This document shows positions 32,016 through 41,160 of a stretch of DNA of 64,000 nucleotides, in pieces. The DNA is from Planktothrix serta PCC 8927 (GTDB lineage: Bacteria > Cyanobacteriota > Cyanobacteriia > Cyanobacteriales > Microcoleaceae). The DNA lies in assembly GCF_900010725.2 (NCBI RefSeq), contig NZ_LR734855.1:126789-190788 (forward strand). Reading direction: 5' to 3'. Positions within the stretch are counted from its first letter, which is position 1; each line of letters opens with the position of its first letter. The notes beneath the pieces were generated by a model. That model worked only from the letters and a program-made list of their open reading frames with translations. It ran no database searches and had not been told where the DNA came from. Both the position numbers and the translations under genes were made by a program.

Positions 32016-33455
32016 ATGTTTCAAGCAACCCGAAGACGGTTAGGAATTTGGTATACCGCAGTCACCGCTATTTTATTATTATTATTTGCAAGTGGGTTTT
32101 ATTTCTATGTTAGAAATACCTTAATTGAACGCATTGATGATACTTTAAATCACGTTGTAGAAGTGGTAGAACGTTCTCTAGTTATTGAATCTGTTCCTAC
32201 CCCTCCGGCGATGTCTCCGGTGGTCTTGGGCGGTCAATTTCAAGTAAATGTTGAAGCGAGTTTTAGAAATAATCCTAATACCGTTGAAGATGATCATATT
32301 GATATTGAATGGTTTAGTCCGACGGGAGAATTATTATGGTCTACTTTTTCTCAAGCATTGGATATTCCAATTCATCCTAATTGTAAAGGGGAAACTGTTC
32401 ATATTTTTGAACAAAATCAAGTTGCAGAAATGATTTTAAGACAAGTCACCGACCGGGTAGAAATCGGGCGACAAGTCTTAGGCTATTTACGAGTGAGTCA
32501 TCCTTGGTTTGAAGTCACAAAACCCATCCAGCAGTTAATCTTTGATTTAACATTAGGAACAATTTTGATGTTAATTGGTGTTGCTGCAATTGGCTGGTTT
32601 TTATCAGGTTTAGCAATGGAACCTGTACGGGATTCCTATCAACAGTTAAAACAATTTACCGCCGATGCTTCCCATGAATTAAGAAGTCCAATTGCGATGA
32701 TTCAAACCAATGTCCAAGTCGCTTTAGCAGAACCTAATTTATCCAATTCTGAACAACAACAATTGCAAGTTATTGAACGAATTACTCGCCGTTTAGGTCG
32801 GTTAGTTGATGATTTATTATTTCTAGCCCGACAGGATAGCGGGATTGTTAAACCACAATTTTTTGCTATTCCTTTAGATGGGTTATTGATGGAAGTTGTG
32901 GAAGAACAAGAAGCGATCGCCATTCAACAAAACATCCATCTTTCCTTAAATTTTATTGAAGATTCTGAAGAAATTATTGTTAATTCAGATACTCCCCTTT
33001 TAACCGAAACTGAACCCTTTAGTTTACAGGGAGATTGGGATCAATTAGTCCGATTATTTACTAATTTAGTCAGTAATGCGGTGCAGTATACTCCCTCTGG
33101 CGGTGAGATTAAAATTGAATTAAAACAACTTCTTAAACCCAAACGACAACCGGGACTAGGAAAAGTGACAGAATCTTGGGAAAAAAATCATTCTCTCTTG
33201 AAATTTGAAGGATTACAAGTTATAATTAAAGACACAGGAATTGGGATTTCTTCTGAAGCATTACCCCATATTTTTGATCGGTTTTATCGCGTTGATCCCT
33301 CTCGTACTCATCGCCATAGTGGGGGGTCGGGTTTGGGTTTAGCGATCGCTCAAGCAATCGTAGAAAATCATCACGGTCAAATTTATTTAGAAAGTCAAAT
33401 TAATCAAGGTACAACCGTTATCGTCACCTTACCGCTACATCCGAGCGGGTTATAA
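32016..33455 (+). CDS. Membrane sensor histidine kinase (orphan)
   Basis: 479 residues. There are two membrane helices (about 12-31 and 176-197) with an extracytoplasmic sensor loop of about 140 residues between them. The dimerisation/phospho-acceptor motif FTADASHELRSP has His220, and ATP-binding motifs follow: LVSNAVQYTP (N box), DTGIGIS (G1), and GSGLGLAIAQAI (G2). No response regulator gene is adjacent, so its partner lies elsewhere. The input signal is unknown. It follows the split Uma2 gene divergently. Confidence 0.93.
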   Translation: MFQATRRRLGIWYTAVTAILLLLFASGFYFYVRNTLIERIDDTLNHVVEVVERSLVIESVPTPPAMSPVVLGGQFQVNVEASFRNNPNTVEDDHIDIEWFSPTGELLWSTFSQALDIPIHPNCKGETVHIFEQNQVAEMILRQVTDRVEIGRQVLGYLRVSHPWFEVTKPIQQLIFDLTLGTILMLIGVAAIGWFLSGLAMEPVRDSYQQLKQFTADASHELRSPIAMIQTNVQVALAEPNLSNSEQQQLQVIERITRRLGRLVDDLLFLARQDSGIVKPQFFAIPLDGLLMEVVEEQEAIAIQQNIHLSLNFIEDSEEIIVNSDTPLLTETEPFSLQGDWDQLVRLFTNLVSNAVQYTPSGGEIKIELKQLLKPKRQPGLGKVTESWEKNHSLLKFEGLQVIIKDTGIGISSEALPHIFDRFYRVDPSRTHRHSGGSGLGLAIAQAIVENHHGQIYLESQINQGTTVIVTLPLHPSGL

Positions 33456-33564
33456 AGAATAGCCAACCTAAATCAGATGTACCCATTAACCCAATATTGA
33501 CAAGATTAACAATTTGAAGGTATAATCAAGCTATTCCATTCGGTTAATTACAAGGTTAATTACA

Positions 33565-34626
33565 ATGGTTCAAAAAATTGCTCTCTTTAATCATAAAGGT
33601 GGTGTTGGGAGCACAACAACGACCTTTAATTTAGGTTGGATGCTGGCAGAGAAAGGTAAAAAAGTGATTTTAGCCGATACTAATGCTCAGTGTAATTTAA
33701 CGGGAATGGTATTAGGAGAAGGAACAGAAGAAGGTGAAGAAAGAATCGAACAAATTTATCATACAAAATCTAACATTAAAACAGGTTTAGCTCCTGTATT
33801 TGAGTCTCAACCCAAAGCGATTGAAGCTATAGATTGTATCCCGATAGAGGGTCGAGACGGATTATTTTTGCTTCCGGGTAATGTGGGATTTGCAGAATAT
33901 GAAGTTACTCTCGGTATTGCACAAGAGTTAAGCGGATCAATTCAAACACTGAAAAATTTACCTGGTGCGATTAATTATTTATTTGAAAGAACGGCTGAAA
34001 AGTTTGAAGCTGATTATATTTTAATTGATATGAGTCCTAGTTTAGGAGCAATTAATCAGAATTTGTTGATGATTAGTGACTTTTTTATAGTTCCTACAAC
34101 GGCTGACTTTTTCTCGGTGATGGTAATTGATTCTTTATCTAAAGTTTTACCAAAGTGGTATCGTTGGGCTAAATCAGCTAGTGCTTTGCCAATTTTAAGA
34201 AATGCTGATTATCCTTTTCCTGATGTGACATTACGTTTTCTGGGAACAATTATACAGAACTATCGGACTCACAATGGCAAAGAAACAAAGGCTTTTCAAA
34301 AGGGGATTCAAAAAATCGAGGAAACTGTGAGTTGTAAGCTATTTCCTATTTTACAAACCAATAATATGACATTACCAAAGGAAGCTTATCAATATCAGGG
34401 GATTCAAGATACATTTACTTTAGCAAAAATTCCTGATTTCAATAGTTTAATTGGATTATCTCAAGAATACCAAACCCCAGTTTATACCTTAACAGCAGAT
34501 CATGTAAAGCTAACGGGTATCTTATTAGAACACACTCAAAAAAAACAAGAAGAATTTAGAGAAACTTTTTCAAACTTAGCCGATAAAGTGATTGGATTAA
34601 CCACCGCTTATGCAGTCAGTAATTGA
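33565..34626 (+). CDS. ParA-like ATPase paired with a HEPN protein
   Basis: 353 residues, ParA/MinD (SIMIBI) superfamily. The N-terminal deviant Walker A reads KGGVGSTTTT (11-20): the signature Lys11 is present, but the usual Lys before Thr is Ser16. A switch-II-like strand, YILIDMSPSLGAINQN, and FFIVPTTADFFSV complete the fold. There is no ParB gene and no centromere-like repeat next to it, arguing against plasmid partition. The HEPN gene starts 17 bp before its stop, so the two are translationally coupled. Role as regulator or activator of the nuclease is inferred. Confidence 0.85.
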   Translation: MVQKIALFNHKGGVGSTTTTFNLGWMLAEKGKKVILADTNAQCNLTGMVLGEGTEEGEERIEQIYHTKSNIKTGLAPVFESQPKAIEAIDCIPIEGRDGLFLLPGNVGFAEYEVTLGIAQELSGSIQTLKNLPGAINYLFERTAEKFEADYILIDMSPSLGAINQNLLMISDFFIVPTTADFFSVMVIDSLSKVLPKWYRWAKSASALPILRNADYPFPDVTLRFLGTIIQNYRTHNGKETKAFQKGIQKIEETVSCKLFPILQTNNMTLPKEAYQYQGIQDTFTLAKIPDFNSLIGLSQEYQTPVYTLTADHVKLTGILLEHTQKKQEEFRETFSNLADKVIGLTTAYAVSN

Positions 34627-35359
34627 GAAATTTCGGATTAGTATAGGTCGTGTTAGAGATTTAATTGCTCTGCATAATTCTATTAAAGCTCAATCGACTA
34701 ATATTTTAGATGTCTCAGATATTTTAAGATCTGCTTTGGTTTTAGCGGTGAGTGCATTAGATTATTATGTTCATGAAGTTGTCACGTTGGGGATGTTAGA
34801 AATTTATCGAGGTCAACGTCCTGAACCCAGGATTACTGCGAATACAACTCAATCCGCGTTTGATCGTTTTCAAGTCTCGTTAGGTACAGCACGCCAAGAT
34901 AGAATTATAGCTCTTGATATTGAATCTTGGTTAGAAGATGAAGTGCAACAAATACAGGGTGAGGAATTTTTAGAACAACCTCAAAGCCTCTCTAATTTAC
35001 TTCCTATAATATCTCAAAGTCTTTCTAATAAACTAAATAATATTTCCTTGTTAGAAAATGAGATTAGAGAACAATTAAGTTATAAAAGCTTTCAAAAACC
35101 CGATAAAATTGCTGAGGCGCTTCGGTTAATTTCTGATAAAAAATTATGGGATGAAGTTGCTGTTAAAATAGGAAGATCAGCACAAGATACTAAACAACAA
35201 CTGAATGCGATTATTGATCGAAGAAATAAAATTGCTCATGAAGCCGATAGAAATCCAACCTTTAATATTGGTGATCGTTGGCCTATTGATGATAACCTCG
35301 TTAATGATGCTGTTACCTTTATTGAGCAAGTGGTTGAGAGTATTGATCAAATTCTATAA
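34610..35359 (+). CDS. HEPN-domain putative ribonuclease (MAE_28990-like)
   Basis: 249 helical residues ending in the HEPN catalytic motif R-x4-H: Arg205-NKIA-His210 within IIDRRNKIAHEAD. Earlier segments (ILRSALVLAVSALDYYVHEVV, AFDRFQVS) fit the helical HEPN family named after Microcystis MAE_28990/MAE_18760. HEPN proteins of this kind cut RNA in toxin-antitoxin and abortive-infection systems. It overlaps the ParA-like gene by 17 bp. The pairing suggests one functional unit; the defence role is inference. Confidence 0.8.
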   Translation: MQSVIEKFRISIGRVRDLIALHNSIKAQSTNILDVSDILRSALVLAVSALDYYVHEVVTLGMLEIYRGQRPEPRITANTTQSAFDRFQVSLGTARQDRIIALDIESWLEDEVQQIQGEEFLEQPQSLSNLLPIISQSLSNKLNNISLLENEIREQLSYKSFQKPDKIAEALRLISDKKLWDEVAVKIGRSAQDTKQQLNAIIDRRNKIAHEADRNPTFNIGDRWPIDDNLVNDAVTFIEQVVESIDQIL

Positions 35360-35376
35360 CAAGATGATCAGCTTTA

Positions 35377-35430
35377 GGACTCAAACTCAACTTTATCATC
35401 AAGATCAGCAACAGAAATCTCATATCTTTT
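35377..35430 (-). pseudogene. C-terminal scrap of a Uma2-family gene
   Basis: Read on the minus strand, this ends EISVADLDDKVEFES, very close to the C-terminus of the split Uma2 gene at 30415 (MSVDDLYNKVEF). DNA similarity to 30415-30460 is visible (ACTCAACTTTAT...AAGATCA...CAACAGA). Nothing upstream continues the frame, so it is a leftover. Confidence 0.6.
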
Positions 35431-35440
35431 TCAATCCCCC

Positions 35441-35472
35441 TTGACACTCCAGTAAGGAGGAGACTTTAGAAT
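35441..35472 (+). promoter_or_regulatory. MerR-type promoter/operator upstream of the copper ATPase
   Basis: A -35 box TTGACA (35441-35446) and a -10 box TAGAAT (35467-35472) are separated by an over-long 20-bp spacer containing the dyad CTCC-AGTAA-GGAG (35447-35459). Long spacers with a central dyad are the hallmark of MerR-family metal-responsive promoters (CueR type for copper). The regulator gene is not in the window. This is a pattern-based call. Confidence 0.55.
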
Positions 35473-35573
35473 AACAATGTAGGGTGCGTAAGCAAGGCGC
35501 ACGCACCAACTCACTCAACTTTAGAATAACAGTGTAGGGTGCGTAAGCGCAGCGCACGCACCAACTCACTCAG
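35464..35573. repeat. Two 55-bp tandem repeats upstream of the copper ATPase
   Basis: CTTTAGAATAACAATGTAGG starts at 35464 and again, with a few changes, at 35519; each unit continues GTGCGTAAGC...GCGCACGCACCAACTCACTCA. The duplication copies the presumed -10 box. The inner GGGTGCGTAAGC...GCACGCACC part also occurs in reverse at 41109-41138. Confidence 0.9.
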
Positions 35574-35588
35574 AATGGAGTTTAAACC

Positions 35589-37859
35589 ATGAAAACAAGC
35601 TATTTCCGATTAAAGGGGATGGGGTGCGCCTCCTGCGCCAATACCATAGAAACAGCGATTCAAAATGTTGATGGGGTTGCAATTTGTCACGTTAATTTTG
35701 GCGCTGAACAAGCAACGGTTGAATTCGATCCCAAGCAAACTAATATTGAGCAAATTCAACAGGCGGTTACAGATGCGGGATATACTGCTAAACCCATAGA
35801 AGATACCACTTCTCATCTCCAAGATACGGAAAAAGAGAACCGAGAAATTGAACAAAAATTAACCCAAAAAGTGTTAATTAGTGCAATTATTAGTGTGTTT
35901 TTAATCATCGGAGGATTACCGATGATGACGGGGTTAAATTTACCCTTTATTCCTACTTGGATGCACAACCCTTGGTTACAATTAATCCTAACAACACCGA
36001 TTTTATTTTGGTCGGGTCAAACCTTTTTTCTGGGAGCATGGAAAGGGTTAAAACGTCATCAAGCGGATATGAATACCTTAATAGCAGTAGGAACAGGCGC
36101 GGCGTATTTGTATTCAATTTTTGTCACTTTCTTCCCCCAATTCTTCCTCAATCAAGGGTTATCGGCGGATGTCTATTATGAATCAGCCGTTGTGATTATT
36201 ACCTTAATTTTACTCGGTCAATTATTAGAACATCGCGCCAGAGGAAAAACCTCCGATGCGATTAAAAAATTAATGGGATTACAACCCAAAACCGCCCGTT
36301 TAATTCGGTCTGGAGAAGAAATTGATATTCCCATAGAAGCGGTGAATGTTGGTGATATTATTCGAGTCCGTCCTGGTGAAAAAATCCCCGTTGATGGGGA
36401 ATTAATAGAAGGGAATTCAACGGTTGATGAATCGATGGTAACGGGAGAAAGTTTTCCCGTCGAAAAACATCCAGGAGATGAAGTGATTGGGGCGACAATT
36501 AATAAAACTGGAAGCTTTAAATTTAGAGCTTCACGGGTGGGAAAAGATACGGTATTAGCGCAAATTGTGCTGTTAGTTCAACAGGCGCAAGGGTCAAAAG
36601 CCCCGATTCAAAAATTAGCAGATCAGGTAACAGGTTGGTTTGTTCCGGTTGTAATTGCGATCGCGATCGCTACTTTTATTCTCTGGTTTAATTTAACCGG
36701 AAATCTTACTCTAGCAATAACAACAACCGTCGGAGTTTTAATTATTGCTTGTCCCTGTGCTTTGGGATTAGCAACACCGACTTCTGTGATGGTGGGAACA
36801 GGTTTAGGGGCTGAACATGGGATTTTAATTAAAGGTGCAGATAGTTTAGAATTAGCCCATAAAATCCAAACTATTGTATTAGATAAAACCGGAACTTTAA
36901 CCGCCGGAAAACCCACCGTAACCCAGTATGTAACCGTTGGAGGAACAAATAACGACCATGAATTAAAATTATTACGATTAGCCGCAGCAATAGAACAACA
37001 ATCTGAACATCCCTTAGCAGAAGCTATTGTTCAATATGCTAAAACCCAAGGAGTTAATTTTCCCTTACCTGAAATTAACAATTTTCAAGCCTTAGCGGGA
37101 ATGGGAGTTCAAGGTTATATTTCAGATCGATTTGTCCAAATTGGAACCTCTCGCTGGATGCAAGAATTAGGGATTGAAATCGAACCCTTACAACAGTATC
37201 AATTGAATTGGGAGGCGGAAGGAAAAACCACAGCTTGGATGGCAGTAGATGGAGAAATAGAAGGGTTAATGGCGATTTCAGATGCTCTAAAACCGACTTC
37301 TAAAACGGCAATTCAAGCGTTACAAAAAATGGGGTTAGAGGTGATTATGTTAACCGGAGATAATCAAAAAACCGCCGAAGCGATCGCTTCTGAAGTCGGA
37401 ATTAAACGGGTATTTGCAGAAGTGCGTCCCGACCAAAAAGCGAATATGATTAAATCTTTGCAAACTGAACGCAAAGGACGGAAAAAACAGCCTTCAATTG
37501 TAGCTATGGTCGGGGATGGAATTAATGATGCTCCGGCTTTAGCTCAAGCGGATGTAGGAATTGCTATTGGTACAGGAACAGATGTTGCGATCGCAGCCAG
37601 TGATATTACCTTAATTTCAGGGGATTTAATGGGACTGGTAACAGCAATTAAATTGAGTAAAGCTACCTTAAATAATATTCGCCAAAACCTATTTTTTGCC
37701 TTTATCTATAACTCAGCCGGAATACCAATTGCGGCGGGAATTCTTTATCCCTTAACAGGTTGGTTGCTGAATCCGATTATTGCAGGAGGAGCTATGGCGA
37801 TGAGTTCAATTTCTGTTGTTACGAATGCTTTACGGTTACGTCAGTTTAAGCTGAATTAA
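35589..37859 (+). CDS. copA: Copper-translocating P-type ATPase
   Basis: 756 residues, P1B-1 type. An N-terminal heavy-metal domain has GMGCASC (Cys13, Cys16). The transmembrane CPC is at 388-390 ([12 protein letters not shown]), the phosphorylation site DKTGTLT starts at 432, SEHPLAEA is the HP motif, and [16 protein letters not shown] the hinge. The later YNSAGIP and MAMSSIS motifs indicate Cu(I). Cyanobacteria have plasma-membrane (CtaA) and thylakoid (PacS) copies feeding plastocyanin and cytochrome oxidase; this one looks closer to PacS, but that is a guess. A metal-type promoter precedes it. Confidence 0.94.
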   Translation: MKTSYFRLKGMGCASCANTIETAIQNVDGVAICHVNFGAEQATVEFDPKQTNIEQIQQAVTDAGYTAKPIEDTTSHLQDTEKENREIEQKLTQKVLISAIISVFLIIGGLPMMTGLNLPFIPTWMHNPWLQLILTTPILFWSGQTFFLGAWKGLKRHQADMNTLIAVGTGAAYLYSIFVTFFPQFFLNQGLSADVYYESAVVIITLILLGQLLEHRARGKTSDAIKKLMGLQPKTARLIRSGEEIDIPIEAVNVGDIIRVRPGEKIPVDGELIEGNSTVDESMVTGESFPVEKHPGDEVIGATINKTGSFKFRASRVGKDTVLAQIVLLVQQAQGSKAPIQKLADQVTGWFVPVVIAIAIATFILWFNLTGNLTLAITTTVGVLIIACPCALGLATPTSVMVGTGLGAEHGILIKGADSLELAHKIQTIVLDKTGTLTAGKPTVTQYVTVGGTNNDHELKLLRLAAAIEQQSEHPLAEAIVQYAKTQGVNFPLPEINNFQALAGMGVQGYISDRFVQIGTSRWMQELGIEIEPLQQYQLNWEAEGKTTAWMAVDGEIEGLMAISDALKPTSKTAIQALQKMGLEVIMLTGDNQKTAEAIASEVGIKRVFAEVRPDQKANMIKSLQTERKGRKKQPSIVAMVGDGINDAPALAQADVGIAIGTGTDVAIAASDITLISGDLMGLVTAIKLSKATLNNIRQNLFFAFIYNSAGIPIAAGILYPLTGWLLNPIIAGGAMAMSSISVVTNALRLRQFKLN

Positions 37860-37970
37860 TCTTTAGTTAAAAAGTGTATTGAAAATGGAAATAGAGCCAG
37901 TCTAAATGGATTGTAAAACCCTAATTTTAGGAGCATTAATCTCCAAAAGTGGACACACATCTCCGTGTCA

Positions 37971-37989
37971 GGGCGAGAAAACCTCGCCC
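37971..37989. repeat. GGGCGAG/CTCGCCC dispersed hairpin
   Basis: A 7-bp perfect inverted repeat GGGCGAG-AAAAC-CTCGCCC followed by CCTACG, nearly the same as 3264-3282. It could terminate the copper ATPase transcript. Confidence 0.5.
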
Positions 37990-38066
37990 CTACGATGCGC
38001 GGTAATTTGTAGCAATAATTGAAACTTACTTTCGAGGAATTATTCTTAGAATAAGGAGTGAAGACT

Positions 38067-38312
38067 ATGAACATCAAAATCAAAACAGGATTACAATTTA
38101 GCGGAATTTTGCTATCAATTTTAATGGTTAACTCTGTTCCAACTCAAGCAATGGAATCTCATTCAGAATCCTCTAATAATCAATTTCGGACAATTGAACA
38201 ACCTTTATCAACAAAAATAGCGGTTACAACGGGAGGATTAGCCTTAATTGGATTAGAACTTTGGTGGTTTTTATTCAGTAAATCCAAAGCCAAAAAAGCA
38301 ACCATTAATTAA
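38067..38312 (+). CDS. Small membrane protein downstream of copA
   Basis: 81 residues from ATG 38067, chosen because AAGGAG lies 8 bp upstream; a GTG at 38058 is inside that Shine-Dalgarno region. An N-terminal signal-like helix ends near VPTQAME, and a second hydrophobic helix with GLALIGLELWWFLFSK is near the C-terminus, followed by a basic tail. No Cys or Met-rich copper motif is evident. No named family was recognised. It may be a membrane or thylakoid accessory of the copper ATPase by position only. Confidence 0.65.
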   Translation: MNIKIKTGLQFSGILLSILMVNSVPTQAMESHSESSNNQFRTIEQPLSTKIAVTTGGLALIGLELWWFLFSKSKAKKATIN

Positions 38313-38344
38313 GATACTCAAGAATTTCCTATTAAACTAAACAA

Positions 38345-38412
38345 AGAAACCGGGTTTCTGGCTGTTGTCTATTGGTAACAATCAAAAATTTTCCTTGAGA
38401 AACCCGGTTTCT
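38345..38412. repeat. 65-bp-family palindromic element
   Basis: AGAAACCGGGTTTCT (38345-38359) and AGAAACCCGGTTTCT (38398-38412) enclose a 38-bp spacer. Each arm is itself near-palindromic and the two arms are reverse complements. Placed after a gene end, it could also terminate transcription. Confidence 0.85.
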
Positions 38413-38508
38413 GCTTCTTTTCAAAAAAAATACCCCTTCAATCTTCCACAAATTGCAGGGGTAAAAACGTTACTTATTTTTTGTGTTCTTAACTTGAGCG
38501 TTAGAGAA

Positions 38509-38739
38509 TTAGTTGCTTAAGTTATTGCTGGCGTAAGCATCCAAACTATAGGCGGGGATGCGGACGCTGTAGTCGGTTTCTTGACCTGTAACAGACTGAG
38601 CGATTTGCTCAAAGGAGTCAGAATTCCAATTCCGTTGGTGAATGGGTTTGGTTTGTTCACCCCGGAAGTAAGCTTGAGTCCCAATTACAGCAGCCGCAAC
38701 CCAACCGACGATGAATAAGGAAATTAAAACGGTAAACAT
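38509..38739 (-). CDS. psb35: Psb35-like (Ssl2148 family) photosystem II accessory protein
   Basis: 76 residues with one N-terminal membrane helix (MFTVLISLFIVGWVAAAVIG) followed by TQAYFRGEQTKPIHQRNWNS and a short soluble tail. This matches my recollection of the cyanobacterial Ssl2148 family, reported as Psb35, which binds CP47 together with high-light-inducible proteins during photosystem II assembly. The gene stands alone with a good ribosome-binding site (AGGAGAAAAAT before ATG, minus strand). The name is from memory and moderately sure. Confidence 0.7.
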   Translation of the reverse strand: MFTVLISLFIVGWVAAAVIGTQAYFRGEQTKPIHQRNWNSDSFEQIAQSVTGQETDYSVRIPAYSLDAYASNNLSN

Positions 38740-39098
38740 AATTTTTCTCCTAACCTGCTTTAGCTTGTCTTCTATGTAAACGATTGTAACAGACAGTTAA
38801 AAAATATTGCAATACCTTGACAGATTTTTTTTGTTGTGTTTACCGTACTTGGTTAGGGGGGTAGGGATCTGGGGGAGCACCGTCAACGGTCAACGGTCAA
38901 CAGCCAACGGTCAACAGCCAACCGTCAACGAATAGTAAAAATTAAGGAAGAATTAAGTAAAAAGTGATAAGCATTTCTGCTAGATTTGATATACACCAGT
39001 TATGCCTTGTAGAAGCAAAGTTGATGAGAAATTACTAAGCCTGATCGAATAAAGGATATTTTTGGACAAGTTCCCTTTAGAATAATAAATAGGTAATT
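38740..39098. other. 359-bp divergent spacer
   Basis: Between psb35 (minus) and the LuxR-type regulator (plus). It contains a heptamer array (38881-38930) and AT-rich sequence presumably holding both promoters. No open frame or defined operator was seen. Confidence 0.55.
38881..38930. repeat. GTCAACG/GTCAACA/GCCAACG heptamer array
   Basis: About seven tandem heptamers (CGTCAACGGTCAACGGTCAA...), the reverse complement of the TTGACTG-type arrays elsewhere in the window. Confidence 0.9.
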
Positions 39099-39422
39099 AT
39101 GCAGAGATTGGAAGCTAATATGACGCAAAAAGATTCTCGCACTCCTGTTTCACTCTCCGAACGAGAACTGCAAGTTGTGGAGTTAGTTGCGAGTGGATTA
39201 ACGAATCAAGAAATTGCGGATAAACTAGAGATTAGTAAACGTACAGTCGATAATCATATCAGTAACATTCTCACAAAAACGGCAACGGATAACCGAGTGG
39301 CATTAGTCCGTTGGGCGTTGCAATGGGGAAAGGTTTGTCTGGATCATATTAACTGCTGTCCTCTACCGCTTATAACTGATGAGGATGAAATGGAGGCGAT
39401 CATTTCTTCTTCTGTAGAATAG
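39099..39422 (+). CDS. pedR: LuxR-type redox regulator, PedR-like
   Basis: 107 residues, essentially one HTH_LuxR domain: LSERELQVVELVASGLTNQEIADKLEISKRTVDNHISNIL. The tail WALQWGKVCLDHINCCPLP carries three Cys. In Synechocystis, PedR (Ssl0564) is a small LuxR protein without a receiver domain whose Cys is reduced by thioredoxin, changing light-responsive gene expression; size, tail and lack of receiver fit. A second start at ATG 39120 (MTQKDS) would shorten it by seven residues. It precedes a small conserved gene and hisS. Confidence 0.78.
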   Translation: MQRLEANMTQKDSRTPVSLSERELQVVELVASGLTNQEIADKLEISKRTVDNHISNILTKTATDNRVALVRWALQWGKVCLDHINCCPLPLITDEDEMEAIISSSVE

Positions 39423-39444
39423 CGGAACAATAGGTTAACGTTGA

Positions 39445-39756
39445 ATGCAAACAGTTAAACAGAAACAACGGCTTCGCTATCAAGTTCGGTGTCAGAAACT
39501 TCCCTTAACGGTGTATCGGGAAGTGGCTGCACATTTGCGTCAGGTGGAAGGAGTGAACACAGGGTTAATTCCCACCAGTATCAGTCCCGATGAAATACCG
39601 CCAGAATTTGATTACACTCAAAGTCAAGTTGGCAGTTTATGGATCGAATATGATGACATCCATAATTCGGCAACTCGTCAACAGATTGATCAAATTTTGG
39701 CGTATTATAACGATCGTTATGGCGCCTGGGAAACAATCGATCCGCCACAGGACTAA
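39445..39756 (+). CDS. Conserved hypothetical protein upstream of hisS
   Basis: 103 residues, no signal or membrane segment. The sequence (RYQVRCQKLPLTVYREVAAHLRQVEGV, FDYTQSQVGSLWIEY, ATRQQIDQILAYYNDRYGAWE) suggests a small alpha/beta protein; no family was recognised. It starts 22 bp after the PedR-like gene and ends 18 bp before hisS, so the three may be one transcript. Confidence 0.75.
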   Translation: MQTVKQKQRLRYQVRCQKLPLTVYREVAAHLRQVEGVNTGLIPTSISPDEIPPEFDYTQSQVGSLWIEYDDIHNSATRQQIDQILAYYNDRYGAWETIDPPQD

Positions 39757-39774
39757 CGATTAATTGAGAAACTA

Positions 39775-41058
39775 ATGGAACTGATTAAAGCATTACGAGG
39801 AACACGCGATATTCTACCTGATGAAATTGGATACTGGCAATGGGTGGAGTCTGTTGCCAGAGATATTTTATTCAGGGCAAATTATCAGGAAATTCGCACC
39901 CCAATTTTTGAACAAACGGCTTTATTTGAACGCGGTATTGGGGAAGCGACGGATGTTGTCGGCAAAGAAATGTATACGTTTGTTGACCGGGGTGAACGTT
40001 CTATTACCTTGCGTCCAGAGGGAACTGCTGGAGTGGTTCGCAGCTTTATTGAAAATAAACTCCACGCCACGGGAGGGGTACAACGGTTATGGTATACCGG
40101 GCCGATGTTTCGCTATGAACGACCCCAAGCCGGACGTCAACGACAGTTTCATCAAATTGGGGTTGAGGTGTTAGGAAGTCGGGATGCGAGGGCTGATGTT
40201 GAAGTGATTGCGATCGCAACTCATATATTACAAAAGTTGGGATTAAAAAATTTAAACCTCAACTTAAATTCTGTGGGAAATTCAACCGATCGTCAAGCCT
40301 ATCGTCAAGCATTAGTAGATTATTTAACGCAATATAAAGAGGAATTAGATGCAGATTCTCAAGATCGATTATCTCGAAATCCGTTAAGAATTTTAGATAG
40401 TAAAGATCAACGGACGCAGGAAATTGTTCAAGAGGCTCCCAGTATTTTAGAGTATTTAGGAGAGGATTCTCGCGCCCATTTTGAACAGGTTCAACAGTTA
40501 TTAACAGCCTTAGAAATTCCCTACAGTTTGAACCCTCGATTAGTGCGCGGTTTAGATTATTATACCCATACGGCGTTTGAAATTATTTCTGATGATTTAG
40601 GCGCTCAAGCTACAGTTTGTGGGGGCGGTCGTTATGATGGTTTAGTTCAAGAATTAGGGGGGCCAGAAACCCATGCTGTCGGTTGGGCGATCGGCTTAGA
40701 AAGGTTAGTGATTCTGTTACAACAGTTAAATTCTCTTTCCGGTTCTAGCTTAGATTTTTATGTTGTTTCTAGGGGCAATTTAGCCGAATCTCAAGGGTTA
40801 ATTTTAGCTCAAAAATTGCGTCAAAATGGCTTCAGTGTGGAGTTGGATTTAAGTGGAAGTGCCTTTGGGAAACAGTTTAAACGGGCTGATCGCAGTGGTG
40901 CTGTGGCTTGTTTAGTATTAGGAGATGCAGAGGCGGAACAGCAAACAATTAAATTAAAATGGTTAAAAACAGGGGAAGAAATCACGATAAATCAATCTGA
41001 TTTATTCGATAAAATTGATCAATTTCGGGAACAAATTCAAGCTCTAAAAAATGCTTAA
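39775..41058 (+). CDS. hisS: Histidyl-tRNA synthetase
   Basis: 427 residues, class II synthetase. LRGTRDILPDE is the family start, TLRPEGTAGVVRSF is motif 2, PMFRYERPQAGRQRQFHQIG continues it, and LVRGLDYYTHTAFE is the histidine A motif. GVGWAIGLERL-like AVGWAIGLERL is motif 3, followed by the anticodon-binding domain. It charges tRNA-His in the cytoplasm. Confidence 0.98.
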   Translation: MELIKALRGTRDILPDEIGYWQWVESVARDILFRANYQEIRTPIFEQTALFERGIGEATDVVGKEMYTFVDRGERSITLRPEGTAGVVRSFIENKLHATGGVQRLWYTGPMFRYERPQAGRQRQFHQIGVEVLGSRDARADVEVIAIATHILQKLGLKNLNLNLNSVGNSTDRQAYRQALVDYLTQYKEELDADSQDRLSRNPLRILDSKDQRTQEIVQEAPSILEYLGEDSRAHFEQVQQLLTALEIPYSLNPRLVRGLDYYTHTAFEIISDDLGAQATVCGGGRYDGLVQELGGPETHAVGWAIGLERLVILLQQLNSLSGSSLDFYVVSRGNLAESQGLILAQKLRQNGFSVELDLSGSAFGKQFKRADRSGAVACLVLGDAEAEQQTIKLKWLKTGEEITINQSDLFDKIDQFREQIQALKNA

Positions 41059-41108
41059 CTCCTTGTTCCAATGCTCTGCCTGATGAATTATACAATAATT
41101 GTTTAGAT

Positions 41109-41138
41109 GGTGCGTGCGCGTTGCTTACGCACCCTACA
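41109..41138. repeat. GGGTGCGTAAGC dispersed repeat (reverse copy)
   Basis: GGTGCGTGCGCGTTGCTTAC(GCACCCTACA) is the reverse complement of the inner part of the tandem repeats upstream of copA (35478-35508 and 35533-35563). It sits just past hisS. Confidence 0.8.
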
Positions 41139-41160
41139 TTTTGATATCGAGGGAATTTTT

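Noticed and set aside
33565..34626. Plasmid partition ParA
   Set aside because: No ParB gene or centromere-like iterons nearby; the overlapping partner is a HEPN protein.
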